From JBFLVT01 sp036804525 (GTDB lineage Bacteria > Bacillota > Desulfotomaculia > Desulfotomaculales > JASEER01), in the NCBI GenBank assembly GCA_036804525.1, contig DAIRSE010000005.1, positions 35,495 to 99,494 on the forward strand: a DNA stretch of 64,000 bases, given 5' to 3'. How positions within the stretch are numbered: the first letter of the stretch is position 1; each line of letters starts with the position of its first letter. The translations under genes were made by a program, and so were the position numbers. Below are positions 49,725-58,551 of the stretch, one piece after another. The notes beneath the pieces are model-generated. The model made no database searches, was not told the DNA's origin, and worked only from the letters and a program-made list of their open reading frames with translations.

Positions 49725-50966
49725 CTACCTTAAAAGATCCCCGACAGCGGCATACGCCTCCATCACGATATCGGAGTGGGCACACAGCTCCAGGTAGAGA
49801 GCGGCGTTCCAGGGGGCATCGAGCCTATTGGTAATGATAAACCACAGCAGGCTAAGGTACTCCTTGCTCTGGCCGGCCACTGTCTCCAGAAGGTCAATCG
49901 TGGACAAAGCCTGGGGACGAACCAACGCTCTGGCCCTGGGAATGTCGGCCACAGATGAGCATTTTTCGGCGACGGTCCTTACCCTGTTCGTCAACCCCTG
50001 CCCGATGACCACCACGGCAATGTAACGCTGATCGAGGCCGAGACCGTTAAATATAGCAGGGTCATCCAGCATCTCTTCGTAGGACGGAACCGGGTTCTGC
50101 CAAAAGGCAAAGACCTTTTCGCCGACCTCATTGCCCAGGGCGGCCAGGCACAAGGCGCGAATGGCCGACCGATCGAGGCCCGTTTCCACCGCTTTAACAA
50201 GGTCCTGGGCCAGGAAGGTATAACTCCGCGGTGTCGGGTAGCCTTCCAGCGTCTCGCCTTCCCGGGGGACCCTGCAGAAATCGTCAGGGAACCGCAGCAG
50301 GTAAGCAAAGATCTTTTCATCGCAGTTCCGGCTGTTGGCGCTCATCCACCTGATCCACTGGTGAATGCGCGGGAGCTCGACCACGATGCGGTAGACACGG
50401 TTCAGCAGAGGGGCAGGCAACAGGTTGGCCAGCGAGCTCTCCTCGGGGCTGTTGCCGGCCGCCACTACCTGAACGTCGGGGTGAAATGCCGTAAACCCCG
50501 CCGCTTTATCCTGGATGAGCTTGTAGGCGGCCGCTAAAACATCCGGGCGCTGCACATTAGTTAATTCGTCCAGGAACAGGATTCCCGGGACTTCGTTGAG
50601 CAGAACGGCCCATTGCGGGGGATGGTAAACCAGCTGTTTACGCCCCGCAACAGATATCGTAATTGGACGCCCCATCAGGTCTACCGGCTCGGTCTCGGTA
50701 AGCCGGAGGTCCACAAACACAAAATACTTGTCCGGCTGATTATATACTTCTTCCAGGCGAATGCCGTCAAGACGCTGTCTTTTGTATTCTACAAGAATTC
50801 TTCCGGATGCTCCAGCAATTTCCGCCGCAGCTTCCTTGACCAGCACGCTCTTGCCGATCCCCGGCGGACCGAGCAGGAGCACACTGCGCTTCGCCGGCGT
50901 GCTGTTGATAAAAGTCAATAGTTCCTTAGCCGCGTAAGGCGTCAAGGAACCGGGGACTGTGTTCAT
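49725..50966 (-). CDS. MoxR-type AAA+ ATPase
   Basis: 413 residues. Walker A GPPGIGKS (about 33-40), Walker B ILFLDELTNVQRPDVLAAAY, sensor AAGNSPEESSLANLLPAPLLNR. Its ATG overlaps the LRV gene stop (ATGA), with GGAAGGTG inside the LRV 3' end as SD. MoxR proteins power assembly or metal insertion into partner proteins, often with a VWA protein encoded next door, as here. C-terminal half is a helical lid with no extra domain. Confidence 0.9.
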   Translation of the reverse strand: MNTVPGSLTPYAAKELLTFINSTPAKRSVLLLGPPGIGKSVLVKEAAAEIAGASGRILVEYKRQRLDGIRLEEVYNQPDKYFVFVDLRLTETEPVDLMGRPITISVAGRKQLVYHPPQWAVLLNEVPGILFLDELTNVQRPDVLAAAYKLIQDKAAGFTAFHPDVQVVAAGNSPEESSLANLLPAPLLNRVYRIVVELPRIHQWIRWMSANSRNCDEKIFAYLLRFPDDFCRVPREGETLEGYPTPRSYTFLAQDLVKAVETGLDRSAIRALCLAALGNEVGEKVFAFWQNPVPSYEEMLDDPAIFNGLGLDQRYIAVVVIGQGLTNRVRTVAEKCSSVADIPRARALVRPQALSTIDLLETVAGQSKEYLSLLWFIITNRLDAPWNAALYLELCAHSDIVMEAYAAVGDLLR

Positions 50967-52216
50967 GCCTGCACCTTCCTATCAAAGTCCACTATTGTTC
51001 TTAGAAACGATGGAAAACCGGGATGATGCGCTAGGTCCCGCAATACCGCAGCGACATCCCCGGTGAACGCGCTTGAGCATATCTCCAGGGCTTTGCCGCT
51101 TACCACCTCGTTTATGCAATCGGGGTGCACCAGGGCGCGCAGGCGAACAGTCCTGTAACTGTCCAGGAGCAGGGTACCGACCGTGGCCGCCGAGCAGCTC
51201 GTGTTCTCGCTTAGGCGAAAGCGCACGTTAACGTCGTTATCACGAGCCAGCGCGTCCAGGACCTGTTGCGGCGTATGCGGGTTTGCGGCCACGGCTGCGC
51301 GCACACCGCCGTCCCCGTCGTCGCCCAGCTTTTCAAGAAGCTTTCGGGGCGTATTGGGGTTCCCCGCTACTCCCGCCCTTACCCATTCGTTACGGTCATA
51401 GGAAAGCGCAAAAAGGATCGTTCTTGGGCAGTTCGGGTTCCTGGCCACGGCTCCCCTAACCCTCCTGCTCTCGTCCTGTGCCAGATCGGCCAGCAAATCC
51501 GCAGGACAGGAGGGGTTTTGGGCAACTTTCTCCAAAATGGACCGGTCGGCATTGGAGGGGAAAGCCGCCCTGGAATAGTACTCAACGTACATAACCCGGA
51601 ACCCCAGCGGCATCCTTTTAGCCGCCAGCATCCGCAAAACCTCGCCCGGCGCTGATGGATTGCCGGCCACGGCCAGGCGCAGTGAAAAACAGTTTAAAGC
51701 CGCAAGGCTCTCCAGAATATCACCGGGACAAACCGGGTTGCCGGCAAGAAACTCAAGAAGGTTATCCTCTTCACCGCACTCCATCAGGAGGTTTACCACC
51801 TCAGCAGGGATAGATGGGTTAGTCGCCACCATCTGCCGGACCCGGATACTTGTATCACAAGCCAACTCGTTCAAAGACACAGGCGGGGTTGACAGGTTGA
51901 CGGCAACAGCCTCACGCACTGAGCTGCAATTATCCTTTGCAAGTCTAGTTAAAATGTGCGGCGGGCAGCCGGCATTTTCGGCAACCGTTCTCCTCAGTCG
52001 ACTGTCTTCTTGCGCGGCGGAAAGGACAAGAACCTCTTCCGGGCAGCGCTTATGTCTCAAGGCCAGCCGCCGGAGCTCGAAGTCCCTTCCCGTTCCCATC
52101 CGGGCCAGTAGGTCCGGCGCACACAGGGGATGCGACAACGCAAAGTGCTGCAGCCATACACCGGAGCTAGCCGCAAACGATCGCAAAACTTGTGAAATAT
52201 GTGGTATTTCCGCCAC
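50963..52216 (-). CDS. leucine-rich-repeat-variant (LRV/HEAT-like) repeat protein
   Basis: 417 residues made almost wholly of about twelve repeats of some 26 residues, each roughly PxxLxxLAxDxxxxVRxxVAxNPxC. Good examples: VRGAVARNPNC, VRAGVAGNPNT, VRAAVAANPHT. Several repeats end in Cys (HKRC, ENAGC, NPVC, NPSC, NPNC, HPDC). LRV proteins are right-handed helical solenoids that bind proteins; one known member carries an Fe-S cluster. One repeat is interrupted by a longer loop, MYVEYYSRAAFPSNADR. GTG start at 52216 behind GGGGTG, which is inside a hairpin. Likely the client or adaptor of the MoxR-VWA pair. Confidence 0.85.
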   Translation of the reverse strand: MAEIPHISQVLRSFAASSGVWLQHFALSHPLCAPDLLARMGTGRDFELRRLALRHKRCPEEVLVLSAAQEDSRLRRTVAENAGCPPHILTRLAKDNCSSVREAVAVNLSTPPVSLNELACDTSIRVRQMVATNPSIPAEVVNLLMECGEEDNLLEFLAGNPVCPGDILESLAALNCFSLRLAVAGNPSAPGEVLRMLAAKRMPLGFRVMYVEYYSRAAFPSNADRSILEKVAQNPSCPADLLADLAQDESRRVRGAVARNPNCPRTILFALSYDRNEWVRAGVAGNPNTPRKLLEKLGDDGDGGVRAAVAANPHTPQQVLDALARDNDVNVRFRLSENTSCSAATVGTLLLDSYRTVRLRALVHPDCINEVVSGKALEICSSAFTGDVAAVLRDLAHHPGFPSFLRTIVDFDRKVQA

Positions 52217-52222
52217 AAAACA

Positions 52223-52256
52223 ACACCCCGGTATTAGTGTATTAACACCGGGGTGT
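52223..52256 (-). promoter_or_regulatory. hairpin covering the SD site of the LRV gene
   Basis: ACACCCCGGT and ACCGGGGTGT (10-bp perfect arms, 14-nt loop). On the minus-strand transcript the second arm contains GGGGTG, the only SD candidate for the GTG at 52216 (7 nt spacing). The same stem could end transcription from spoIID, but only a TTGTTTTG run follows. Either it terminates, or it masks the SD, or both. Confidence 0.6.
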
Positions 52257-52287
52257 AAAATTATACTGCGTCCTGGAAGTTAATGGC

Positions 52288-53664
52288 TTAACTTGTGTAT
52301 TCCTGCACAATCTTGACATTAGTGTAGTAATGGTCCAAGATTTCGCGGTAGGTATAGCCCGCCTTCGCCATGCCGTAAGCGCCGTACTGGCTCATGCCCA
52401 GCCCATGGCCCCAGCCGTTGCCGTTAAAAGTTACGCTGACCAGTTTCCCGGAGGGGTCGAAATTTTTGGTCATTGTGAAATAAGAACTTTTTAAGCCAAG
52501 AGCGGACCGGACCCGGTCGGCGTTGAATATTTCGTAGGAAACCTGCTGCCCGTTGATTTCCCGTCCGGTAACAAGGATCTTTTTAACCCGCATGCCCGTT
52601 GAAGTACGCTCAACCTCTTGAATATCGTCGATAGCAAAGAGAGTGTATCGCTTTTTGGCCAGGTTATCGACTAACTGGCAGAGGTCGTAAGTGACAGTCC
52701 AGTTATAGTGCACAGGGTTCCAGTCAAAATCGTCCTTTTTTGCCCTGATGTAAGGAATGGCCTCCGTCCAAACGTCTTCGGAGTTCTCGGTGTATCCTCC
52801 GCTGGAGGAGTGGAAAAAGGCCACGACAATTTCCCCGCCGGATATCCGCAGAACCTGGCCCCTTGTCGCTTCCACCGCCGCCGTGCAGGCCGGGTTTTCC
52901 CAGTCCATGCCGCGATACACCTGGCTCATTTCAGTCGCCAAAACGTCATAGTCCCGGCCAGTGCTGCCGGCCAGTGACCCCAGAGCATAGGAGCGGGCAG
53001 CCACCGCCTGGGCCTTCAGCGCTTCGGCTTCCCTGAAGGGCATTTCACTGGGCACCACGCTGTAAAGGTACTGTTCCAATAGCACTTTGTTAACGGCGAG
53101 CAGGCCGGTCCCCGTCGACGACAGGTGCAGGTCGCCCCTGAACCTCCTCCATTCATTGCCCACTCGCAGAACAAAAAACGGCTCACCGCTTCCCGCCGAA
53201 ACCGTCGACAAGCCAGTGGCAGATACCACCGCGAAAGATCCCTTCGGTAGGCGGGTTCTCAGTTCCCCTGCGGCAAGAACCTCGGTCCCCTCTCCCACAC
53301 GGACCATCGACGCGCGGCTGCCCGAGGCAGCCACCGCAACCTCGGCGCCCTGGCTGGCGCTAAGGGCCAGGGGGCCCGCAAAAACGCCGACCTGGCTGCC
53401 ATCCTTTAAAATCCTGTATCTGCCGTCGCTAAACTGGACTTGCCAGGTTTCGCCGGATTCAGGCCGGCCCACAACTTCACCTGACGCAGCGTTAAGCAGG
53501 AGATAAGAACCGTCAGTCTTAAAAGCAGCGCTTTCTGCATCCTTCAAAAGGGCTACACGAACGATGGGTTCACCCCTCTCCTGGGCGGCAAATCCGGAAG
53601 CCGAACAAAAGAAAAGACAGGCGATAACTACCCCTGTCATTAAGATAATCCGCTTTATCCTCAA
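52288..53664 (-). CDS. SpoIID/LytB-domain protein
   Basis: 458 residues from TTG 53664, behind GGGGGAGGG. Signal peptide or anchor IILMTGVVIACLFFCSASGFA. SpoIID domain from about residue 195 with VVPSEMPFREAEALKAQAVAARSYAL, a CTAAVEATRGQVL segment, an AFFHSSSGGYTENSEDVW block and C-terminal GNGWGHGLGMSQYGAYGMA. SpoIID proteins are lytic transglycosylases acting in engulfment; this one may be a spore or amidase-enhancer paralogue, since a spoIID operon is not here. Confidence 0.88.
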   Translation of the reverse strand: MRIKRIILMTGVVIACLFFCSASGFAAQERGEPIVRVALLKDAESAAFKTDGSYLLLNAASGEVVGRPESGETWQVQFSDGRYRILKDGSQVGVFAGPLALSASQGAEVAVAASGSRASMVRVGEGTEVLAAGELRTRLPKGSFAVVSATGLSTVSAGSGEPFFVLRVGNEWRRFRGDLHLSSTGTGLLAVNKVLLEQYLYSVVPSEMPFREAEALKAQAVAARSYALGSLAGSTGRDYDVLATEMSQVYRGMDWENPACTAAVEATRGQVLRISGGEIVVAFFHSSSGGYTENSEDVWTEAIPYIRAKKDDFDWNPVHYNWTVTYDLCQLVDNLAKKRYTLFAIDDIQEVERTSTGMRVKKILVTGREINGQQVSYEIFNADRVRSALGLKSSYFTMTKNFDPSGKLVSVTFNGNGWGHGLGMSQYGAYGMAKAGYTYREILDHYYTNVKIVQEYTS

Positions 53665-53791
53665 GCAGCACCCTCCCCCAAAGTAATTCATGGATTACTT
53701 CGCTAGGAGATTGGGCTATTCCTGCAAAAAATTACTATTAAAGCCAGTATTACAAAATCTAGAATAAATAAGGCAATAAGTGCAAATTAAT

Positions 53792-53815
53792 GAAAAATAG
53801 CCTTTATGAAGGCAG
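53792..53815 (-). terminator. short terminator after the AOR gene
   Basis: Minus strand: GCCTT, short loop, AAGGC, TATTTTTC. Only a 5-bp stem; lies 12 bp past the AOR stop. Confidence 0.5.
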
Positions 53816-53826
53816 TACCTCTTACG

Positions 53827-55566
53827 CTATTCCACCCCGATCCCCTTGAGAAATTCCTTGTAGATTTCCCGCACGATATCGGGATTTAACAGACCTTGCA
53901 GGGTCGGAGTTTCAAAAAACCGTTTGCCGAACGTGATCCCCCGCCAGTCAAAACCAAGCAGCCTTTTGGCATCCAGCTTCAGACGGAAAATACGATCCCC
54001 CAGGACCTGGAGATCGGTCTCTGTCAGCGTCATCCCGGCCGCGTTGAGAGCCGCCCTGACGGTAGGGGGGTCGTAGATTCCCCGGGCAAAGAGACAGATA
54101 CAGAGGCTGTTAAGCACGTTGCGCCACTTCTCTTCGGCAATCAGCTTGGCGGCCATCGCTTCGGGGTTTTTGCTCAATTCGGGATCTTGGTCGAAAGAAT
54201 ACCCGGCGTTGCAGAGGTGGGAATGCCTGGCCCCTAGGGAGTGTCCCAGCAGCGCCCCGTACCCCGTGTGGTAACCGGCCATCTCCAGTCCACCGTGCAG
54301 GCAGGCGAAATCCTCCCCTCCAAGACACCTGACGGTATGTTGCAGTCCCCTCCCCAGCAAGCGGTAAAGGTCGTTGGGCTGCTCCATCAGCCTGTCGAGA
54401 AATTCGAGATATCCCCTAACCTCTCCGAAAGCTAAGTCAGCCTGCAATTCTTCCCTGGAAATAAGTCCTCTGGCCAGGGCCTCAGTCACCCAGCCCATGA
54501 TTACGCCGCTGGAGATAGCGTCAAGGCCGTACTGCTCGACCCGGTTGATCAGAGCGTAAACGTCGGCAGTGCTGGACAAGCCTAGGAAAGATCCCAGGGC
54601 GTAGATCAATTCGAAGTCGTACCCGAGGGTCTCGCTTTCGTACTCGTAACCCTCGGCGAACTCGCGGCGGTACAGGCCCACGTGAATACAGCCGACGGGA
54701 CAGCCGGAACAGGAAAGCTTCCTGATCAGAGTCTCCCTGGCAAACGTTTCACCGCTAATTCTTTCCGCTTTCTCAAAGTTTCCAGAACGCAAGTTGCGGG
54801 TGGGCAGTGCTCCCAATTCATTAAGGTGAAGAACATTTTGTGCCGTTCCCAAGTCGTGGTACTTGCGCATAACGTCGGTATTTACGGCCCGCCTGTAGAT
54901 GTCGTCATAGACCTTCCGGTATTCTCTGCCGTTAGGGATGGGCTGACTCTTGTCCCCAATCACTACAACGGCTTTCAAGTTCTGGCTCCCCATGACCGCT
55001 CCAAGGCCCAGACGACCGAAATGACGGAAGGTGTCGACGTTAACGCCGGCAAATGCAATCCCCTTTTCTCCCGCCGGGCCGATGCGCATTGTGCTCCGGT
55101 GCCCGCGGCCCGGTTCCCACTCGCGCAGGCGCCGCCCCGCTTCCTCTACCGACAGGCCCCATAAAGCCGCAGCATTATTGAACTGCACCCCTGCGGCAGA
55201 AATCGTGATGTAGACAGGCCGTTCACTGCGCCCGCGCACCACCACCGCGTCGTACCCGGCAAAACGCAGCGCCATAGCCAGGCGCATCCCGGCATAGCTC
55301 TCCCCCCATTCCCCGGTCAGCGGGGAGCGAAAAACGGCCACCGCCTTGGTCGCCAGGGGAAAGATGGTGGTCAAAGGGCCGATCGCCAGTACAAAGGTCC
55401 TGTCGATATCTTTGGACGTCCGGAGTTCTTCGAGAAACAGCTGGCTCGCCAGGCCGATGCCGCCCAGTTGCGCGATGAGGTCGCTACGTTCTGTGCGGCT
55501 CCACCTCTGTGCGGCAAGATCAACCTCAAGGACACTGATTATTCCCAGGCTACTCAACAGTCCCAA
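53827..55566 (-). CDS. aor: aldehyde:ferredoxin oxidoreductase
   Basis: 579 residues. The tungstopterin/4Fe-4S family shows AIGPLTTIFPLATKAV, FRSPLTGEWGESY, GPAGEKGIAFAGVNVD, LGAVMGSQNLKAVVV and cluster cysteines CSGCPVGC plus a later LCICLFARG. Start uncertain: TTG at 55566 or the TTG 9 nt on, better spaced from AAGGGGG. Oxidises aldehydes to acids with reduction of ferredoxin. Overlaps the ferredoxin gene, and the MobA-MobB fusion at 13 kb makes related cofactors. Confidence 0.9.
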   Translation of the reverse strand: MGLLSSLGIISVLEVDLAAQRWSRTERSDLIAQLGGIGLASQLFLEELRTSKDIDRTFVLAIGPLTTIFPLATKAVAVFRSPLTGEWGESYAGMRLAMALRFAGYDAVVVRGRSERPVYITISAAGVQFNNAAALWGLSVEEAGRRLREWEPGRGHRSTMRIGPAGEKGIAFAGVNVDTFRHFGRLGLGAVMGSQNLKAVVVIGDKSQPIPNGREYRKVYDDIYRRAVNTDVMRKYHDLGTAQNVLHLNELGALPTRNLRSGNFEKAERISGETFARETLIRKLSCSGCPVGCIHVGLYRREFAEGYEYESETLGYDFELIYALGSFLGLSSTADVYALINRVEQYGLDAISSGVIMGWVTEALARGLISREELQADLAFGEVRGYLEFLDRLMEQPNDLYRLLGRGLQHTVRCLGGEDFACLHGGLEMAGYHTGYGALLGHSLGARHSHLCNAGYSFDQDPELSKNPEAMAAKLIAEEKWRNVLNSLCICLFARGIYDPPTVRAALNAAGMTLTETDLQVLGDRIFRLKLDAKRLLGFDWRGITFGKRFFETPTLQGLLNPDIVREIYKEFLKGIGVE

Positions 55567-55984
55567 CCCCCTTATCAGCCGGCTGTTCCTCCATCACCAG
55601 GATGTCGTGCGGGCAGTAACGGGTGCAGGAGCCGCACTGGATGCAGACGATCGCCTTGCCGGTCTCCGGGTCCATCCTGATCACGCGGGCCACGCAGGCA
55701 GCCTTGCAAGCCCCGCAGCCGTCGCACTTGGCGCGGATGTAAAGGACACCGCCGCCGGGACGGGGCTTTAATGCCCCTATCGGGCAGGCTGCGGCACAGG
55801 GCGGATCCGGACAGCCGATACAGATGTCCGCCCCTAGTTTGCTCTGCATCCCGCCCCGGGTGCGAATCTGGATCGCGCTTCGCGCGGGAGAATAGTCATT
55901 ATAGACAATACGGGCGCACGCAAGCATGCAGGAGTAGCATCCTATGCAGCGATTTATGTGCCTCACTGTCAGGATTCGGTGCAT
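55550..55984 (-). CDS. poly-ferredoxin electron carrier of AOR
   Basis: 144 residues with four clusters of cysteines: CIGCYSCMLAC, CIGCPDPPCAAACP, CDGCGACKAAC and CIQCGSCTRYCP. This is the HycB/NuoI-like multi-cluster type encoded next to many AOR genes. Receives electrons from the aldehyde oxidoreductase. The last 17 bp overlap the AOR frame. Confidence 0.92.
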   Translation of the reverse strand: MHRILTVRHINRCIGCYSCMLACARIVYNDYSPARSAIQIRTRGGMQSKLGADICIGCPDPPCAAACPIGALKPRPGGGVLYIRAKCDGCGACKAACVARVIRMDPETGKAIVCIQCGSCTRYCPHDILVMEEQPADKGVGTVE

Positions 55985-56023
55985 TTACAACATCGCTCCC
56001 ACATTAAATTCCTGGCGTAAAGT

Positions 56024-56254
56024 CTAGCGCCGCAACACAAGAAACAGGTTCAACAGGACCGTGAGGATGATACTGATAATAATGCCGGTTACCACCGGAA
56101 AGTAGAAGGTAAAGTTCCCCCGCTGCACGAAAATGTCGCCGGGCAGCCTGCCGACTCCCGGGATTTTTCCCACCAGGAGCATCAGCCCGCCCACGAGGAC
56201 CAGCAGGAGCCCAGTGATAAGCACAAAGCGCCCCAGAGTGTTAAACACTTCCAT
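56024..56254 (-). CDS. DUF2905-family small membrane protein
   Basis: 76 residues, two hydrophobic segments: LGRFVLITGLLLVLVGGLML and FYFPVVTGIIISIILTVLLN. Between them GKIPGVGRLPGDIFVQRGN, the conserved loop of this family. Function unknown. Overlaps queH by 14 bp, so co-expressed with ruv-queH genes. Confidence 0.88.
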   Translation of the reverse strand: MEVFNTLGRFVLITGLLLVLVGGLMLLVGKIPGVGRLPGDIFVQRGNFTFYFPVVTGIIISIILTVLLNLFLVLRR

Positions 56255-56798
56255 TATCGTTCATCCCCTTTCTCCTGTAGCGTTCCGTTTCGCTGAAAAC
56301 ACAACCGCAGTATTGCTGGCGGTACATGCCCATCTGCTTTGAGCACGCCGTAGCGTCCTTGAACCCGGTGCGGAAATCTGCGTAATAAAACGGGATATCG
56401 AACTCTCTGCCTGCCGCCTCGCCCACTTCACGGATCAGCTCGTGTTTCTGGTACGGGCTTACCAGGAGGGTGGTCGTGAAACAGTCGAATTTGCCGCACT
56501 TGGCAACGCTGGCCGCCTGGCGCAGGCGAATGGTGTAGCAGAAACGGCAGCGCTCAGTCTCCCGGAAGGCCACCTGCCGGAAGTATTCCTCAATAGGATA
56601 CTCCTTTGCGTAAATAACCGCGAGGCCGATCTTTTCAGCGTAATCTTGCAGCGTCTGTTGGCGCTTCTCGTACTCGGTGTAAGGGTGAATGTTCGGGTTA
56701 AAAAAATACCCGTGGGTTTCAAAACCTTTCTCACGAAGGCTATCCACGGGGTGGATCGCGCACGGTCCGCAGCAAATATGCAGCAATATCTTCTTCAT
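56241..56798 (-). CDS. queH: epoxyqueuosine reductase QueH
   Basis: 185 residues from ATG 56798; family starts MKKILLHICCGPCAIHP. The CCGPC motif binds part of a cluster; further cysteines sit in ERCRFCYTIRLRQ and the C-terminal QYCGCVFS. Reduces epoxyqueuosine to queuosine, the last step after tgt and queA encoded 8-10 kb away. Non-orthologous replacement for QueG. Confidence 0.92.
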   Translation of the reverse strand: MKKILLHICCGPCAIHPVDSLREKGFETHGYFFNPNIHPYTEYEKRQQTLQDYAEKIGLAVIYAKEYPIEEYFRQVAFRETERCRFCYTIRLRQAASVAKCGKFDCFTTTLLVSPYQKHELIREVGEAAGREFDIPFYYADFRTGFKDATACSKQMGMYRQQYCGCVFSETERYRRKGMNDNGSV

Positions 56799-56818
56799 GC
56801 CTGTCACTACCTTGATCA

Positions 56819-57841
56819 TTACCAAAGGCTCTCTTGCTGTCTGTTTTCCGGAGGCTCCAGTTTAAGGTGACGGTAGGCGGCAATCGTCGCCACTCTCCCG
56901 CGGGGGGTGCGCACGATCAGGCCTATCTGCAACAGGTACGGCTCACACACGTCCTCCAGGGTTACAGCCTCGTCACCGGTCGCCGCCGCCAGGGTGTCCA
57001 GTCCCACCGGACCGCCGCCGAATTTTTCGATCAGCGTCCGGAGCAGGCGCCTGTCGGACCCGTCAAGCCCCAGTGTATCGACTCCCAGAAAGTCTAGCGC
57101 TTCCCGGGCGATCTCGGTGGTGATAACACCCTCTCCCCGGATCTGGGCATAATCCCGCACCCTCTTCAAAATACGATTTGCCACCCTCGGGGTGCCTCGC
57201 GACCGCCGGGCGATTTCGACCGCGCCATCCTGCTCGATCCGGGCCCCCAGGATACTCGCTCCGCGCAGGACAACCGCGGTTAACTCTTCATGGGTATAGT
57301 ACTCCAGCCGCTGGATTACGCCAAACCGGTCACGCAAGGGAGAGGTTAGCATTCCGGCCCGCGTCGTCGCCCCTACAAGCGTGAACCTGGGAAGCGTGAG
57401 GCGAAGCGACCTCGCCCCCGGGCCTTTGCCAATCACAATATCCAGGGCGAAATCCTCCATCGCCGGGTAAAGGATCTCCTCGACCGAACGGCTTAGGCGG
57501 TGGACCTCATCAATAAATAAGATATCACCGGGACCGAGATTGGTCAAAATGGCGGCCAGGTCACCGGGGCGTTCGATCGCGGGCCCGGATGTAATCCTGA
57601 TGTTTGAACCCAGTTCCCTGGCGATAATGTGCGCCAAGGTGGTCTTCCCCAGCCCTGGAGGTCCGGAAAGCAACACGTGGTCGAGGGACTCCTGGCGTTC
57701 CCGTGCTGCTTGAATAAAGAGTTCAAGTGCCTCCCGGACCCGGGTTTGGCCGATAAATTCCCTAAGTGAGCGGGGTCTGAGAGAGGTCTCATCCCCGTCA
57801 TCCTGTCCGAGTTGTGCCGCAACAATGCGTTCCTGATCCAC
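56819..57841 (-). CDS. ruvB: Holliday junction branch-migration helicase RuvB
   Basis: 340 residues from GTG 57841; a TTG 15 nt earlier overlaps the GGGGGATGA site. Walker A LLSGPPGLGKTTLAHI, Walker B ILFIDEVHRL, GATTRAGMLTSPLRDRFG sensor. Motor of RuvABC, moving Holliday junctions. Follows ruvA after a 107-bp gap filled with heptad repeats, where the two genes would normally be adjacent. Confidence 0.96.
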   Translation of the reverse strand: MDQERIVAAQLGQDDGDETSLRPRSLREFIGQTRVREALELFIQAARERQESLDHVLLSGPPGLGKTTLAHIIARELGSNIRITSGPAIERPGDLAAILTNLGPGDILFIDEVHRLSRSVEEILYPAMEDFALDIVIGKGPGARSLRLTLPRFTLVGATTRAGMLTSPLRDRFGVIQRLEYYTHEELTAVVLRGASILGARIEQDGAVEIARRSRGTPRVANRILKRVRDYAQIRGEGVITTEIAREALDFLGVDTLGLDGSDRRLLRTLIEKFGGGPVGLDTLAAATGDEAVTLEDVCEPYLLQIGLIVRTPRGRVATIAAYRHLKLEPPENRQQESLW

Positions 57842-57864
57842 GCGCTCATCCCCCAATTACACTA

Positions 57865-57958
57865 AGCACTCAGCGCTCAGCACGCGGGTAAGAGGTTTTC
57901 CCCCATCCTGATCTGAAAGTCGGGTACTGTATGAATGCCGAATACTGAATGCCCGGCG
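57865..57958. repeat. facing 7-nt repeat arrays between ruvA and ruvB
   Basis: 57865-57887: AGCACTC, AGCGCTC, AGCACGC. 57931-57958 on the minus strand: GGGCATTC, AGTATTC, GGCATTC, ATACAG. Both arms occupy a gap in what is normally a compact operon. Confidence 0.7.
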
Positions 57959-57963
57959 CTATG

Positions 57964-58551
57964 TTACTTTTGGCCCAAAATCTTCAGGGCTGCCGTTACC
58001 AGGTCGGCCGTGCCCGCCCCTTTTACGTCCTTCTTGGCCGCGGACAGAGCCTCGGCTGCTTCCCGGAGTGTGTATCCCAGGCTTGTCAAGGCCGCCAGAG
58101 CGTCATCCATCCCGCCGGCCACCTCATCCCTTGCCTCGCTAAACGCTAGTCTCCCGGCTTTATCTTTTAACTCAACGATCATCCGCTGGGCCGTCTTCTT
58201 TCCGATACCGGGAACGGTAGCCAGCGTCACGGCGTCCTCCTGCAAAATGGCTGACCAGAAGCGCTCCGTCCCAAGGCAGCCGACCACGGCCAGGGCCAGT
58301 CTTGGGCCCACTCCTCCCACTGCCAGCAGCTTAAGGAAGGTCTCCCGTTCAGTCTCGCTTGCAAAACCGTATAACTCGAAAGCGTCTTCTTTAACCACCA
58401 TGTGGGTATGAAAAGCCACCGTCGCTCCCGGCGCGGGAAGACGGTTCAGTATGTCGCCGTAAAGCTGTACTCGTAAACCCAGACCGTTGACGAGCACGGT
58501 AGCCGATTCGCCGTCGTGACCCAGTAAACGGCCTTCTACAAAGGCTATCAC
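57964..58551 (-). CDS. ruvA: Holliday junction DNA-binding protein RuvA
   Basis: 195 residues. OB-fold VEGRLLGHDGESATVLVNGLG, helix-hairpin-helix GVGPRLALAVVG and VPGIGKKTAQRMIVELKDK, C-terminal domain binding RuvB. Its start overlaps the ruvC stop by 4 bp. Confidence 0.95.
   Translation of the reverse strand: MIAFVEGRLLGHDGESATVLVNGLGLRVQLYGDILNRLPAPGATVAFHTHMVVKEDAFELYGFASETERETFLKLLAVGGVGPRLALAVVGCLGTERFWSAILQEDAVTLATVPGIGKKTAQRMIVELKDKAGRLAFSEARDEVAGGMDDALAALTSLGYTLREAAEALSAAKKDVKGAGTADLVTAALKILGQK

Noticed and set aside
53084..53506. 139-codon plus-strand frame opposite the SpoIID-like gene
   Set aside because: Shadow frame with Pro/Arg-rich random composition and no SD.
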